NCBI GenBank assembly: GCA_946491665.1
Contig: CAMLYL010000022.1
Span: forward strand, 1 to 38,271
From: an uncultured Lachnospiraceae bacterium
GTDB lineage: Bacteria > Bacillota > Clostridia > Lachnospirales > Lachnospiraceae
Direction: 5' to 3'
DNA length: 38,271 bases
Below are positions 15,253 to 23,137 of the stretch, piece by piece. The translations under genes were made by a program, and so were the position numbers. The notes under the pieces are model-generated. The model was not told where the DNA came from. It saw nothing but the letters and a program-made list of their open reading frames with translations, and ran no database searches. How positions within the stretch are numbered: the stretch's first letter is position 1; every line of letters starts with the position of its first letter.

Positions 15253-15258
15253 TATAAT
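15253..15258 (+). promoter_or_regulatory. -10 box of the lanthipeptide operon promoter
   Basis: A perfect TATAAT sits 25 bases after the end of the second operator repeat. The matching -35 position (about 15230-15236, CTGTTA) is poor, consistent with dependence on the activator bound at the direct repeat. Confidence 0.65.
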
Positions 15259-15278
15259 TTTCAAAAAAGGGTGAGCCC

Positions 15279-16001
15279 ATGAGAATTGTATACATAGATG
15301 ATGAACGGCATTTTATTAACCAATTATCAGAACTGGCAGAAAAATACAAACAATGCCGTGGTGTACAGCTTGAACTGCAGAGTTATGAGAAAGCGGAGTT
15401 GTTATTATATGATTTAGCGGAAGAGATCTTTTATGATCTGTATCTTTTGGATATTAATCTGGGGAACGGCATGAGTGGTCTTGAGCTGGCAGGCCAGATC
15501 CGCGAAAAGGATGAAAAAGCTCAGATTGTGTTTCTTACCTTTTATTCTGAGTTTGCCTTAGAAGGGTATGAGTACCATCCGCTTCATTACATTTTAAAGT
15601 CGGAAATACATAAACTGGAAGAAATTCTGGATCAGTTGATTCAGAAAAAGAAAGAGGATGATGTTCGTTTCCGGCTGCTTCGAAAGCAGTCCGGTATAGA
15701 AAAAATAAGATATCAGACGATTTGTTATATATACAAGCGAGCCAAAAACTGTGTGTATGTCTGTGAGGACGGAAGTACATATTTTGAGAGAAAGTCTCTG
15801 GCACAGTTAAGTGAAGAGCTTTGTCTCCCGGAGATGCTTCCGGTTGGGAAAAGCTATATTGTGAATATGAATCGAATAAAAAAACTGGATCGGCAGGATA
15901 TTTATTTTGATTGTCCCATAGAACCCATACATATTCCCTATCAGCAGGTAGAGTTTGTAAAAAAATCTCTGTTTCAATTCCTGAAAGGGGAGCAGTCATG
16001 A
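15279..16001 (+). CDS. LytTR-family response regulator of the lanthipeptide operon
   Basis: This is a 240-residue two-component regulator. Residues 1-125 form a receiver domain: IVYIDDE acidic pocket, phospho-acceptor Asp58 in YLLDINLGNGMSGLEL, and the conserved Thr and Lys in LTFYSE and YILKSE. Residues ~135-240 form a LytTR DNA-binding domain (YQTICYIYKRAKNCVYVCED, SLAQLSEELC, KSYIVNMNRIKKLD), as in AgrA and VirR. The start ATG lies behind AAAAAGGGTGAG. It is the first gene of the operon, and its stop overlaps the kinase start (ATGA). It probably binds the 21-bp-spaced direct repeat just upstream and so controls its own operon, including precursor and synthetase. Confidence 0.92.
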   Translation: MRIVYIDDERHFINQLSELAEKYKQCRGVQLELQSYEKAELLLYDLAEEIFYDLYLLDINLGNGMSGLELAGQIREKDEKAQIVFLTFYSEFALEGYEYHPLHYILKSEIHKLEEILDQLIQKKKEDDVRFRLLRKQSGIEKIRYQTICYIYKRAKNCVYVCEDGSTYFERKSLAQLSEELCLPEMLPVGKSYIVNMNRIKKLDRQDIYFDCPIEPIHIPYQQVEFVKKSLFQFLKGEQS

Positions 16002-17329
16002 CATTATTCTGGAATATATTACAGAGTATCATAACTATTTTTGAGATTCGCGTCTGCGTATGGATGATGGAAAGTTTTGCGGAGCCCCGGTTCCGTGGAA
16101 AGAAGCAGAAAATTGTTGTTTGGATTGTGAGTCTGGGCGTTGGCGGATTGTATGCGGCGAATCGGTGGACAACAGTTTATTATTCAAGAGCGATGATGCT
16201 GATAATTTTAGCAATTTTATGTATTGCATCAATGTGGATGTTTATGTATCATTGGAAAATTGCTATTTTTGTGGCAGCAAATTATCTTTTGGTAGGTGGT
16301 TTGATAGATCTGGTAATGATGAGTACTGTGGAGACTGTAACGCAGAAGTCTGGGTTGTTTTTCCATATTGATTATGTAAATGATGGTTATCGATTATGTG
16401 TTATGACTTTTTCAAAAGCGATTCTGTTACTTGTTTGTTTTGGGATGCGGAGAAAGATAGACAAAACGGTTATTTATCATTTGGCTGGAAAAGGCATAAA
16501 AGTAATTTGCATATCATTATGCGTGATAGAATATATAGGGTTGCATACTCTAAATATGATCTTAAATACAAATGTGAGTATTACACAGGATTTTATGCTG
16601 AGATCATTCTTCTATTTGATAGTGATCTTGTTATTGATGGCAATGGTATGGATTGTGGTTCTTTATTATGACAAAAAAGATCAATTACAAATGAAGAGTA
16701 TTTATCAGAAAAGTTTGGATTATGAAAACCAGAGAATGATCAGATTATACCAAGAACGGGAAGAATTGTATCATGATTTCAAAAATCAATTATTAACCCT
16801 GGACGGGTGGATACATTCTGGGAATTTGGATGCATATTCCGCATATATGGAGCGGATTCGAAAACCATTTTTGGAAAAACCTATAGAGCGAAAAATTGGT
16901 CATGATATTATGGATCTCATTTTAAATTACAAGATTTGGGAGGCTGAGAAAAAAGAGATTCGGGTAAGTTGTGAAATTCGAGGTTATATGGACTTTGTTT
17001 TGGAAATGACTGATGAGGAAGTATGTTCATTGATAGGAAATCTTTGGGATAACGCGATAGAAGCGTGTGAGACTTTGACAAACGAAGAAAAATGGATTGA
17101 CTTTAAAATGCGTATCAGACCGTCAAAATTTCTTTTGGAGATAAGAAATCCCTATCAGAAAATTCGGAAAGATACACATGGGAATTTCGTAACTACAAAA
17201 ACAGATAAGAAACCTCATGGAATTGGTGTGCGTATTATCAAGAATATTGTTGAGCAACATAATGGATATTTTAATTGTGTGTTGGATGATCATATTTTCA
17301 AAGTGGAAATTATGATTTGCAACGAATAA
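15998..17329 (+). CDS. AgrC/VirS-like GHKL sensor histidine kinase
   Basis: This 443-residue protein starts at the ATG overlapping the regulator stop, with AGGGGAG upstream. Residues ~1-215 contain about six hydrophobic segments, the peptide-sensing membrane domain type of AgrC. The H-box is LYHDFKNQLLTLDGWIHSGN. The GHKL ATPase domain has the N-box IGNLWDNAIEACE and G-box PHGIGVRIIKNIVEQHNG. It should phosphorylate the adjacent LytTR regulator in response to an external signal. No AgrD/AgrB autoinducer genes are nearby, so the signal may be the lanthipeptide itself (autoinduction), a bile or host cue, or a peptide made elsewhere; this is inference. Confidence 0.92.
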   Translation: MTLFWNILQSIITIFEIRVCVWMMESFAEPRFRGKKQKIVVWIVSLGVGGLYAANRWTTVYYSRAMMLIILAILCIASMWMFMYHWKIAIFVAANYLLVGGLIDLVMMSTVETVTQKSGLFFHIDYVNDGYRLCVMTFSKAILLLVCFGMRRKIDKTVIYHLAGKGIKVICISLCVIEYIGLHTLNMILNTNVSITQDFMLRSFFYLIVILLLMAMVWIVVLYYDKKDQLQMKSIYQKSLDYENQRMIRLYQEREELYHDFKNQLLTLDGWIHSGNLDAYSAYMERIRKPFLEKPIERKIGHDIMDLILNYKIWEAEKKEIRVSCEIRGYMDFVLEMTDEEVCSLIGNLWDNAIEACETLTNEEKWIDFKMRIRPSKFLLEIRNPYQKIRKDTHGNFVTTKTDKKPHGIGVRIIKNIVEQHNGYFNCVLDDHIFKVEIMICNE

Positions 17330-17350
17330 ATTTTAAGTAGGAGGATAATT

Positions 17351-17500
17351 ATGAAACAGCAAAAAATTGAAAGAGAAGGCTTCTGGAATAATGCAGGAGT
17401 GGTAAATGAGGAAGTTACAGAATATCTGAAGATGACGGAGGTATCTTCAGATGAGAATTGGAGTATAGGAGATGAAGTCCTTACTCTCATCTGCTGCTAA
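17351..17500 (+). CDS. lanA: Candidate class II lanthipeptide precursor (49 residues)
   Basis: ATG 17351 follows a strong TAGGAGG, 21 bases after the kinase stop and 81 bases before the LanM start. The protein begins MKQQKIEREGFWNNAGVVNE and ends MTEVSSDENWSIGDEVLTLI-Cys-Cys; it is acidic, as leaders are. The only cysteines are Cys48 and Cys49. Upstream Ser/Thr (Thr29, Ser32, Ser33, Ser38, Thr45) could be dehydrated, so at most two (methyl)lanthionine rings are possible. The terminal Cys-Cys and an upstream Ser-x-Asp-Glu recall the lacticin 481/salivaricin A group, but the Cys expected after the acidic pair is Asn here. There is no Gly-Gly or Gly-Ala cleavage site. Identification rests on position, size and composition. 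Confidence 0.75.
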   Translation: MKQQKIEREGFWNNAGVVNEEVTEYLKMTEVSSDENWSIGDEVLTLICC

Positions 17501-17517
17501 TCAGCTCTTTCAAACCC

Positions 17518-17548
17518 TTGGCGGAAGCATCTGCTTCCGCCAATTCCA
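17518..17548 (+). terminator. Hairpin between precursor and synthetase genes (attenuator)
   Basis: TTGGCGGAAGCA and TGCTTCCGCCAA are perfect 12-base complements (17518-17543). They are followed by TTCCATTTTT, which is a weak T-run. Such partial terminators between lanA and lanM usually let far more precursor than synthetase mRNA be made and shield the precursor transcript from decay. Confidence 0.75.
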
Positions 17549-17581
17549 TTTTTACATTAAGCTTTAAAACAGGAGCAGGAT

Positions 17582-20524
17582 ATGTATCAGTTATCGGTAA
17601 ATGAGTTATACAATCCCAAATTACAGCAAAGCGTTCCTCTTCCGGAGCATCTCTGGAAGGAACGTCATTTTTATACGTTTTATCTGCCGTTTCTTCGTCT
17701 GGCAAAACAATGGGCGTCACAAAATCCCCGCTGGTCTGTCTGCATATCTCCGGAGGCAGAGGCGGATGTTCTTACGGGGCTGCTGAATCGTCTGGAGGCA
17801 GTCTGTCTGCGGACTCTGATTGTGGAAATTCAGTTTTGTAAAGCGGGCGGAGTATTGGGAAACGGCGATTCTACGGAACAATATGGACAGTTTGTAGAAG
17901 GGTATCTTCGGGACAGGGATCAGATGATTGCGTTCTGGCAGGCGTATCCTTATCTGTATGAAGTTGTATTGGGAGAAGTGGAACGGTATGTAGATTTTGT
18001 TGAGGAGATTCTGGGTCATTTCGCACAGGACAGAAAAGAACTGGCGGATTGTTTCGGCAGAGGGGAAGATATTTGCCGGATCCATCATTTGCAGATGGAT
18101 CGGGGAGATATTCACGGCGAAGGAAGATCTGTTACGGAGCTGGAACTGGATGGCGGAATGCGCCTTTTTTATAAACCGGGAAAACGAAGTCTGAAGGAAC
18201 AGTTTGCAAAAACGCTGAATGTTCTGTATGAGAAGCAGGGACTGGCTGTCTGGCCGGATCGCATGATTTTAAAAGAGGATCATACCTGGGAGGCTGCTGT
18301 GACGGCGAAGGCATGTGCGGAGGAAGAGGAGAGGTTTCGCTGTTACCGCAGACTGGGGATTGCTCTGCAGCTCTGTTATCAGTGGGGCGTCTGTGATATT
18401 CACTGTGAGAATGTGATATTTCATGGGGAATTTCCGGTTTTTGTCGATGTGGAAGTGGTAAAGCGGCAGGCAAAGGGAAGAAAAATGAGATGGGGACTGT
18501 TGAATACTTCTGTTTTGTCCACGGGAATTTTGCCCTGTTATATGAAAGGTATCGGACAAAACCGGGTAAATCCCGGGGTGCTGTGCCTGGATTCTCATCA
18601 GAAGTCAGCAGTCAGACATCTGGTGCTGAAGCATCCGAAAACATCGGATATTTGTCTCGAACTGGATTATACAGACCTTCAGTTCTCCAGCGGACTCCCG
18701 AAATGGACGGCAATGGAGGAAGCGAAAGTTACTGCCTGTATCCAGGAGGGCTTCCGGAAGGCAGGAGAAGATTACCGAAAGCTGTATTTCGGGCAGACAG
18801 GAGACAGCTGCGGAAATATTTCTGGTCGGACAGCTGTGTCCCGGAACTGCAGACCGGAAGCGGAGAAAAACAGTATGGAGGAACTGCCAGCCTGTCGTTA
18901 CATACATCGCCCTACCAACGAATATGCCATGCTGCTCTATATGCTGCGTCATCCCAGATATTTATCGGGGAGAGAAGCGGCGGAACAAATGCTGCAGACG
19001 GCGCTTGCGCGGCCGGGCAACGGCGGTGTGGAAAGCAAGAAGGTAACAGAATGGGAGACGGAGTGTCTGTTAAAAGGAGAGATCCCGTTGTTCTCATTTT
19101 ATGAAAATTCCAGGCGGCTGTACTGCGGAACGGATTATATTGAGGACTTTTTTGTGGACAGTCCGGAACATTATTCCGGAGAAGAAAAATTCCCAGATGA
19201 GCGGATATCGGAGAAAAATCTGTTGATTCAGAAAGAACTGATCGCAGTATCCATGGCAGGACTGATGCAGGATTCATCCGGTTATCTTAACGATTATGGT
19301 CAGAAGAATCTGGGAGCATATCTGTCTTCCGTTTCGTCTTCCGGGGATTTTTGCAGACGGGCCGCAGAAAAGGTGGTTCGGAGGATCACAGATCTGGCAT
19401 TTTGTGAAGGGGATCAGGTCGGCTGGTGGTCGGTGGATCTTCAGTTTCGAGACAAAGTGCTCTGGGATGTAGTGGAAATGTCTCCCTGGCTTTATCAGGG
19501 AAAAACGGGAGTGGCTTTGTTCCTTCATAATGCTCTGAGCCGTGGGATCTCCGATTCAGAAGAAATAGTAGAAATGATCGGACAGCTTGACAGAATGTTG
19601 TTCAGATATACGGATGAGCTTTTGCCGAAAGCCGGTGAGGGCATTTATGGAGCTATGAGTGGGGAATATTCTATTGCATATTATTATCAATATATGTACG
19701 GATTGACCGGGGAAAAGCAGTATCTGGACTGCGCGCGGCGGCATCTGGAAAAGATTTTCGGGAAAGAGCCTTCTGAAAGTTATGATTTGCTGTATGGGGC
19801 CGGGGGAATGGCTCTGGTATGGCTGAACCAGTGGAAGCTTACCGGGGAGAACTGCTGTCTGGTTCGTGCAGAGGAGATGCTGGAGCGGCTGGAAGCCTTT
19901 GTGAGACAGGGGACAGCAAAGGACAGATCAGAGATTCTGCCGGGCATGGCTCATGGATGGAGCGGCGTGCTGCTGGCTTTTCAGAGATATGCGATGCTGA
20001 CCGGGAGCAGTCGGTATGATAATGTGATGATGCAGATTTTTCATGAAGAAAATAAGTGGTATCGGCCGGAGCTGAATAACTGGGAAGATATTCACCGGGG
20101 AGAGCCCATGGATACCGTGGCATGGTGCCATGGAGCGGCAGGAATCCTGCTTTGCCGAATGGAACTGATGAAAAACCGGAACCGGGAAATCGCGTCTGCG
20201 GCAGAGCGGGATGCACAGAGAGCCGCAGCAAAAATCAGGTCGATGCCTTTGCGGAAGGGATACTGTCTGTGTCATGGAAATCTGGGCAATATCTCTATAT
20301 TAAGAAAGTATGCGAAGATTACGAATGACCGGGAGCTGGAAAAGCTTTGTGCAGATTACATTCGAATTGCAGCGGAACAGTTCTGTGATAACACAATGAA
20401 GTTGCTTCCGCAGGAAAAGTATGATTTTGGATTTATGAACGGACTTTGCGGTATCGGAGCTGCTTTCCTGGATGATGAAGAATTTGTGACGGATATTCTG
20501 ACACTGCAGATCCGGAAGCGGTAG
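17582..20524 (+). CDS. lanM: Class II lanthipeptide synthetase LanM
   Basis: This is a 980-residue bifunctional enzyme starting at ATG 17582 behind CAGGAGCAGG. The N-terminal dehydratase (DUF4135, to ~residue 560) phosphorylates and eliminates Ser/Thr: RGDIHGEGRSVTELEL with YKPGKRSL near residue 175-205, CDIHCENVIF near 270 and PVFVDVE near 286 are its kinase-like motifs. The C-terminal LanC-like cyclase (from ~600) has all zinc and acid/base residues: His791 in MAHGWSG, Cys849 in AWCHGAAG and Cys897-His898 in LCHGNLGN. The enzyme therefore looks fully functional. No LanT, protease or LanFEG immunity gene follows; the operon ends at a terminator 50 bases later. Confidence 0.95.
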   Translation: MYQLSVNELYNPKLQQSVPLPEHLWKERHFYTFYLPFLRLAKQWASQNPRWSVCISPEAEADVLTGLLNRLEAVCLRTLIVEIQFCKAGGVLGNGDSTEQYGQFVEGYLRDRDQMIAFWQAYPYLYEVVLGEVERYVDFVEEILGHFAQDRKELADCFGRGEDICRIHHLQMDRGDIHGEGRSVTELELDGGMRLFYKPGKRSLKEQFAKTLNVLYEKQGLAVWPDRMILKEDHTWEAAVTAKACAEEEERFRCYRRLGIALQLCYQWGVCDIHCENVIFHGEFPVFVDVEVVKRQAKGRKMRWGLLNTSVLSTGILPCYMKGIGQNRVNPGVLCLDSHQKSAVRHLVLKHPKTSDICLELDYTDLQFSSGLPKWTAMEEAKVTACIQEGFRKAGEDYRKLYFGQTGDSCGNISGRTAVSRNCRPEAEKNSMEELPACRYIHRPTNEYAMLLYMLRHPRYLSGREAAEQMLQTALARPGNGGVESKKVTEWETECLLKGEIPLFSFYENSRRLYCGTDYIEDFFVDSPEHYSGEEKFPDERISEKNLLIQKELIAVSMAGLMQDSSGYLNDYGQKNLGAYLSSVSSSGDFCRRAAEKVVRRITDLAFCEGDQVGWWSVDLQFRDKVLWDVVEMSPWLYQGKTGVALFLHNALSRGISDSEEIVEMIGQLDRMLFRYTDELLPKAGEGIYGAMSGEYSIAYYYQYMYGLTGEKQYLDCARRHLEKIFGKEPSESYDLLYGAGGMALVWLNQWKLTGENCCLVRAEEMLERLEAFVRQGTAKDRSEILPGMAHGWSGVLLAFQRYAMLTGSSRYDNVMMQIFHEENKWYRPELNNWEDIHRGEPMDTVAWCHGAAGILLCRMELMKNRNREIASAAERDAQRAAAKIRSMPLRKGYCLCHGNLGNISILRKYAKITNDRELEKLCADYIRIAAEQFCDNTMKLLPQEKYDFGFMNGLCGIGAAFLDDEEFVTDILTLQIRKR

Positions 20525-20573
20525 GTGAAGCAGAAGAAAAATAACGTCAGAAGATGGTGAAAATCATAAAAGG

Positions 20574-20623
20574 CGGAGTATATGCAGAGAGTAGAAATTC
20601 TCCTGTATATTCTCCGTTTTTTT
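20574..20623 (+). terminator. Terminator of the lanthipeptide operon
   Basis: An imperfect stem of about 13 pairs (outer CGGAG / CTCCG; inner ATATGCAG / CTGTATAT with a G-U pair) is followed by seven T. It closes the regulator-kinase-precursor-synthetase unit. Confidence 0.8.
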
Positions 20624-20683
20624 CTGTTATATTAATTCATAAGTGAATCATCTGAGATGCTCGGTAGAACAAAGTTTCTGAAA

Positions 20684-20727
20684 TGTGTTTATAAAAACAG
20701 AAAAAAAGCGAAAAAATGAGTTATAAT
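20684..20727 (+). promoter_or_regulatory. Crp/Fnr-type operator and promoter of the regulator gene (copy 1)
   Basis: The palindrome TGT-GT-TTATAA-AA-ACA occupies 20684-20699, and TATAAT follows at 20722-20727. The palindrome centre is about 42 bases before the expected start of transcription, where class II Crp/Fnr activators bind. The spacer (AGAAAAAAAGCGAAAAAATG) is also shared with copy 2 upstream of the transporter. The arrangement suggests autoregulation. Confidence 0.75.
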
Positions 20728-20827
20728 TATAAAAATAGAGGTTTAGTCGGGGGACATAAGGACGAAGTAGTTTCTTCGAGTAAGAAACTTATTTGCGGAA
20801 GATGTGTATTTATTCAGAGAAAAAACT

Positions 20828-21547
20828 ATGGGAGGAATGCCGGGGCTGTTTGCCCGGATGAAGAAGATGACAAGGCGAGAACTATTAAGATTACAGGTGT
20901 TTTGCGAGGAGCTGGCACCGGAAGAATTGGAGAAACTGGAAAAAATATTATTTAAAAATTCTTTTGTAAAAAAACTGGAACCAAAAGAGTCATTGATGCA
21001 GAGCGGAGAAAAGGTAAAGTATATTTATTTAGTGGAAAGCGGTATGATAAGAGCGATAAATTATACACCTACAGGAGAAGAAATATTTTTTTTCTATTTT
21101 TCCGAGGGGATGGCGGTTGGCCTGCTAAATGCTATCGGAAGCGTAGATAATTTCTCAGAATTTATTGCTGTGAAAAAGAGCCGTCTGCAAGCAATTCCTG
21201 TTGAAAACTTAAATCAGGCTATGACTGAATTGCCCAGATTTACCAGGTCTGTTTTAACTTATGTAAGCAAAAAATCTCTGGAACTGGTTCAGTTAGTTGT
21301 TATATCAAGGCGGAAAAAAACGCGTGACAGGATTTGCTCATATTTATATTTGAATTATGAAAAAACAAAGAAAACGATATATCATACCCCGTTCTCGATT
21401 GAGTTACTGGCAAAGACTTTAAATTTAACACGTTCCGCATGCAGTAAAGAACTCCATGTTCTGGAGGTTGAGGGGCTGATATCTATAGAAAAAAATAAAA
21501 TATATCTGGAAAATCCGGAAGGATTGAAGACATGTCTGTTCGGATAG
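20828..21547 (+). CDS. Crp/Fnr-family transcription regulator of the sulfatase island
   Basis: This protein has ~239 residues; the start is uncertain (GTG 20804, ATG 20828, 20837 or 20858 are all in frame, and none has an ideally spaced ribosome binding site). Residues ~20-140 form a cyclic-nucleotide-binding-like sensor beta-roll (MQSGEKVKYIYLVESGMIRA, TPTGEEIFFFYFSEG). A long dimerisation helix follows, then a winged HTH (FSIELLAKTLNLTRSACSKE, HVLEVEGLISIEKNKIYL). There is no N-terminal Cys cluster, so it is not an oxygen-sensing FNR. Like CprK of Desulfitobacterium it may sense a small organic ligand, here perhaps the organosulfate or its product. Three matching palindromes in this island are its likely targets. 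Confidence 0.87.
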   Translation: MGGMPGLFARMKKMTRRELLRLQVFCEELAPEELEKLEKILFKNSFVKKLEPKESLMQSGEKVKYIYLVESGMIRAINYTPTGEEIFFFYFSEGMAVGLLNAIGSVDNFSEFIAVKKSRLQAIPVENLNQAMTELPRFTRSVLTYVSKKSLELVQLVVISRRKKTRDRICSYLYLNYEKTKKTIYHTPFSIELLAKTLNLTRSACSKELHVLEVEGLISIEKNKIYLENPEGLKTCLFG

Positions 21548-21609
21548 AGAATGAAAGCGAGATAAGGCGATAGAAAACTATCGTCTTATTTTTTGGGAAA
21601 TTATTTGAA

Positions 21610-21652
21610 TGTGTTTATAATGACAGTAAAAAGCGGAAAAAGAAGCTAAAAT
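21610..21652 (+). promoter_or_regulatory. Crp/Fnr-type operator and promoter of the transporter-sulfatase operon (copy 2)
   Basis: TGT-GT-TTATAA-TG-ACA (21610-21625) is followed at the same distance by TAAAAT (21647-21652). The centre lies at about -41.5. The surrounding ~45 bases match copy 1 well beyond the palindrome. Confidence 0.78.
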
Positions 21653-21702
21653 TACAACATCATATTCTGCAGGATTGAAAAATAAAAACGGAGGAGTATT
21701 TT

Positions 21703-23121
21703 ATGGATGAAAAAACTATAACAGATTCAAAAAAAGAATCCAGAATGCCTAGAAAAAAGATGCTTGGCTGGGCAGTAGCAATTGTAGTTCCATTAATTAT
21801 TTTATGCATTCCATGTACGGCGAGTTATACATTACAAATTAAGGAGTTCTTTGCGATCCTGGCGTTTGTTATGATCATGTTTGCTTTTGAGCTTTTTACA
21901 AACAACATGATTCCTTCTATTATTTTGAGTATGTTATTTCTGATTCTGAATCTGGGAACGGCAGAGCAGATTTTTTCGGCATGGGGAAATAACATTCCAT
22001 GGGCAATGGTTGGCTCTTTGATTTTGGTCGGAGTGATGAATGAGACAAACATATTGAAACGAATATCGTATGGACTGATTATGAAAACAAGTACCAGGGT
22101 TCTTTCGTTGGTACTGATTCTTAATATTGTAGGTCTCGGTCTTTCATCAGTTCTGGCTGTTAATATCGGTTTTCCGCTGGCAATCATTTCTATTGGACTT
22201 TGCCAGGCTCTGAATATTAAACCGGAAACTGAGACTGCAGCAAAAATTGTAATGAATTCTTATTTTTCGATGACTGTCGGAGGAACGGCTTTTCTGGGAG
22301 CCTTGACTCTGATGGGAGTACAGGTAATCAGCAGTGTGGTAGAAGGGTTTGATATCACATACATTGAATATTTTAAACATAACTGGCTGTTCCTGATTTA
22401 TGGATTTATTTTGATGTTTATTCTTCATAAGGCGTTTAAAGATGATCAGAAGATTCCGTCCAAGGAAGTTTTGAAACAGGAGTATGTGAAACTTGGAAAA
22501 GTAAGTGCTGCTGAGAAGAAACTGATTGTTATTTTAGCTGCTTTGTTTATATGCATGCTTTTGAATGGAAAGCTTGGAATATCAATCGGATGGATGATTC
22601 TGATTGCGGCAGTTATCTGTTTCCTGCCTTTTATTAATCTGGGCAGTGAAAAAGCATTGGGGGAGATACGCTGGCCGTTGGTAGTATTTATGACTGCCTG
22701 TATCGGAATTGGGACGATTGCGGCAAATGTTGGAGCCGGACAGTTTGTGGCAAATGCGTTCATGCCCGCTTTTGAAACTCTTGGAAAAACAGGATCTCTG
22801 ACATTGATTTATTGGCTTGGAGTTGCCATGAATTTTGTGTTAACGCCGTTGGCAGCACAATCTACAATGTTGATACCGTTGACAGAGATTGGAGCGAATC
22901 TGGGAATTTCTCCGCACATTATTCTGTATACTTTCCAGAATGGCGTAAACCAGGCATTGCTGCCTTATGAAATTGCATTTGCTATGTTCTATTTCAGTCT
23001 GGGTTATATGAAAATGAAACATTTTGCGAAAGCAGGACTGATAATGCTGATAACAAATTTCCTTTGGGTGTTCCTTGTTATGATGCCGTACTGGAAATTT
23101 ATTGGAATTTTTAATCTGTAA
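21703..23121 (+). CDS. DASS-family (SLC13-like) anion transporter
   Basis: This is a 472-residue integral membrane protein starting at ATG 21703 behind ACGGAGGAG. It has about 11-13 hydrophobic segments with a basic cytoplasmic N-terminus (ESRMPRKKM). Motifs of the divalent-anion/sodium symporter fold are FELFTNNMIPSIIL in the first repeat and a second-repeat hairpin near FVLTPLAAQSTMLIPL and FQNGVNQALLPYE. The family moves dicarboxylates, sulfate or related anions, usually with Na+. It is the first gene of an operon with a cytoplasmic sulfatase, 16 bases away, so the parsimonious substrate is an organic sulfate ester or sulfonate-like anion taken into the cell. Substrate is inferred from context only. 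Confidence 0.87.
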   Translation: MDEKTITDSKKESRMPRKKMLGWAVAIVVPLIILCIPCTASYTLQIKEFFAILAFVMIMFAFELFTNNMIPSIILSMLFLILNLGTAEQIFSAWGNNIPWAMVGSLILVGVMNETNILKRISYGLIMKTSTRVLSLVLILNIVGLGLSSVLAVNIGFPLAIISIGLCQALNIKPETETAAKIVMNSYFSMTVGGTAFLGALTLMGVQVISSVVEGFDITYIEYFKHNWLFLIYGFILMFILHKAFKDDQKIPSKEVLKQEYVKLGKVSAAEKKLIVILAALFICMLLNGKLGISIGWMILIAAVICFLPFINLGSEKALGEIRWPLVVFMTACIGIGTIAANVGAGQFVANAFMPAFETLGKTGSLTLIYWLGVAMNFVLTPLAAQSTMLIPLTEIGANLGISPHIILYTFQNGVNQALLPYEIAFAMFYFSLGYMKMKHFAKAGLIMLITNFLWVFLVMMPYWKFIGIFNL

Positions 23122-23137
23122 AGAAAGTGTGAGAGAT

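Noticed and set aside
16060..16671. Two plus-strand ORFs (103 and 91 codons) inside the kinase gene
   Set aside because: They lie wholly in another frame of a GHKL kinase with clear domain motifs, and have no ribosome binding sites.
17487..17720. Minus-strand 77-codon ORF overlapping the lanA end and lanM start
   Set aside because: No ribosome binding site, overlaps two well-supported genes, and the sequence resembles no known immunity peptide; it is a shadow frame.
20828..21547. Crp/Fnr regulator as an oxygen-sensing FNR
   Set aside because: FNR needs a cluster of N-terminal cysteines plus one central Cys for its iron-sulfur cluster; only scattered single cysteines are present.
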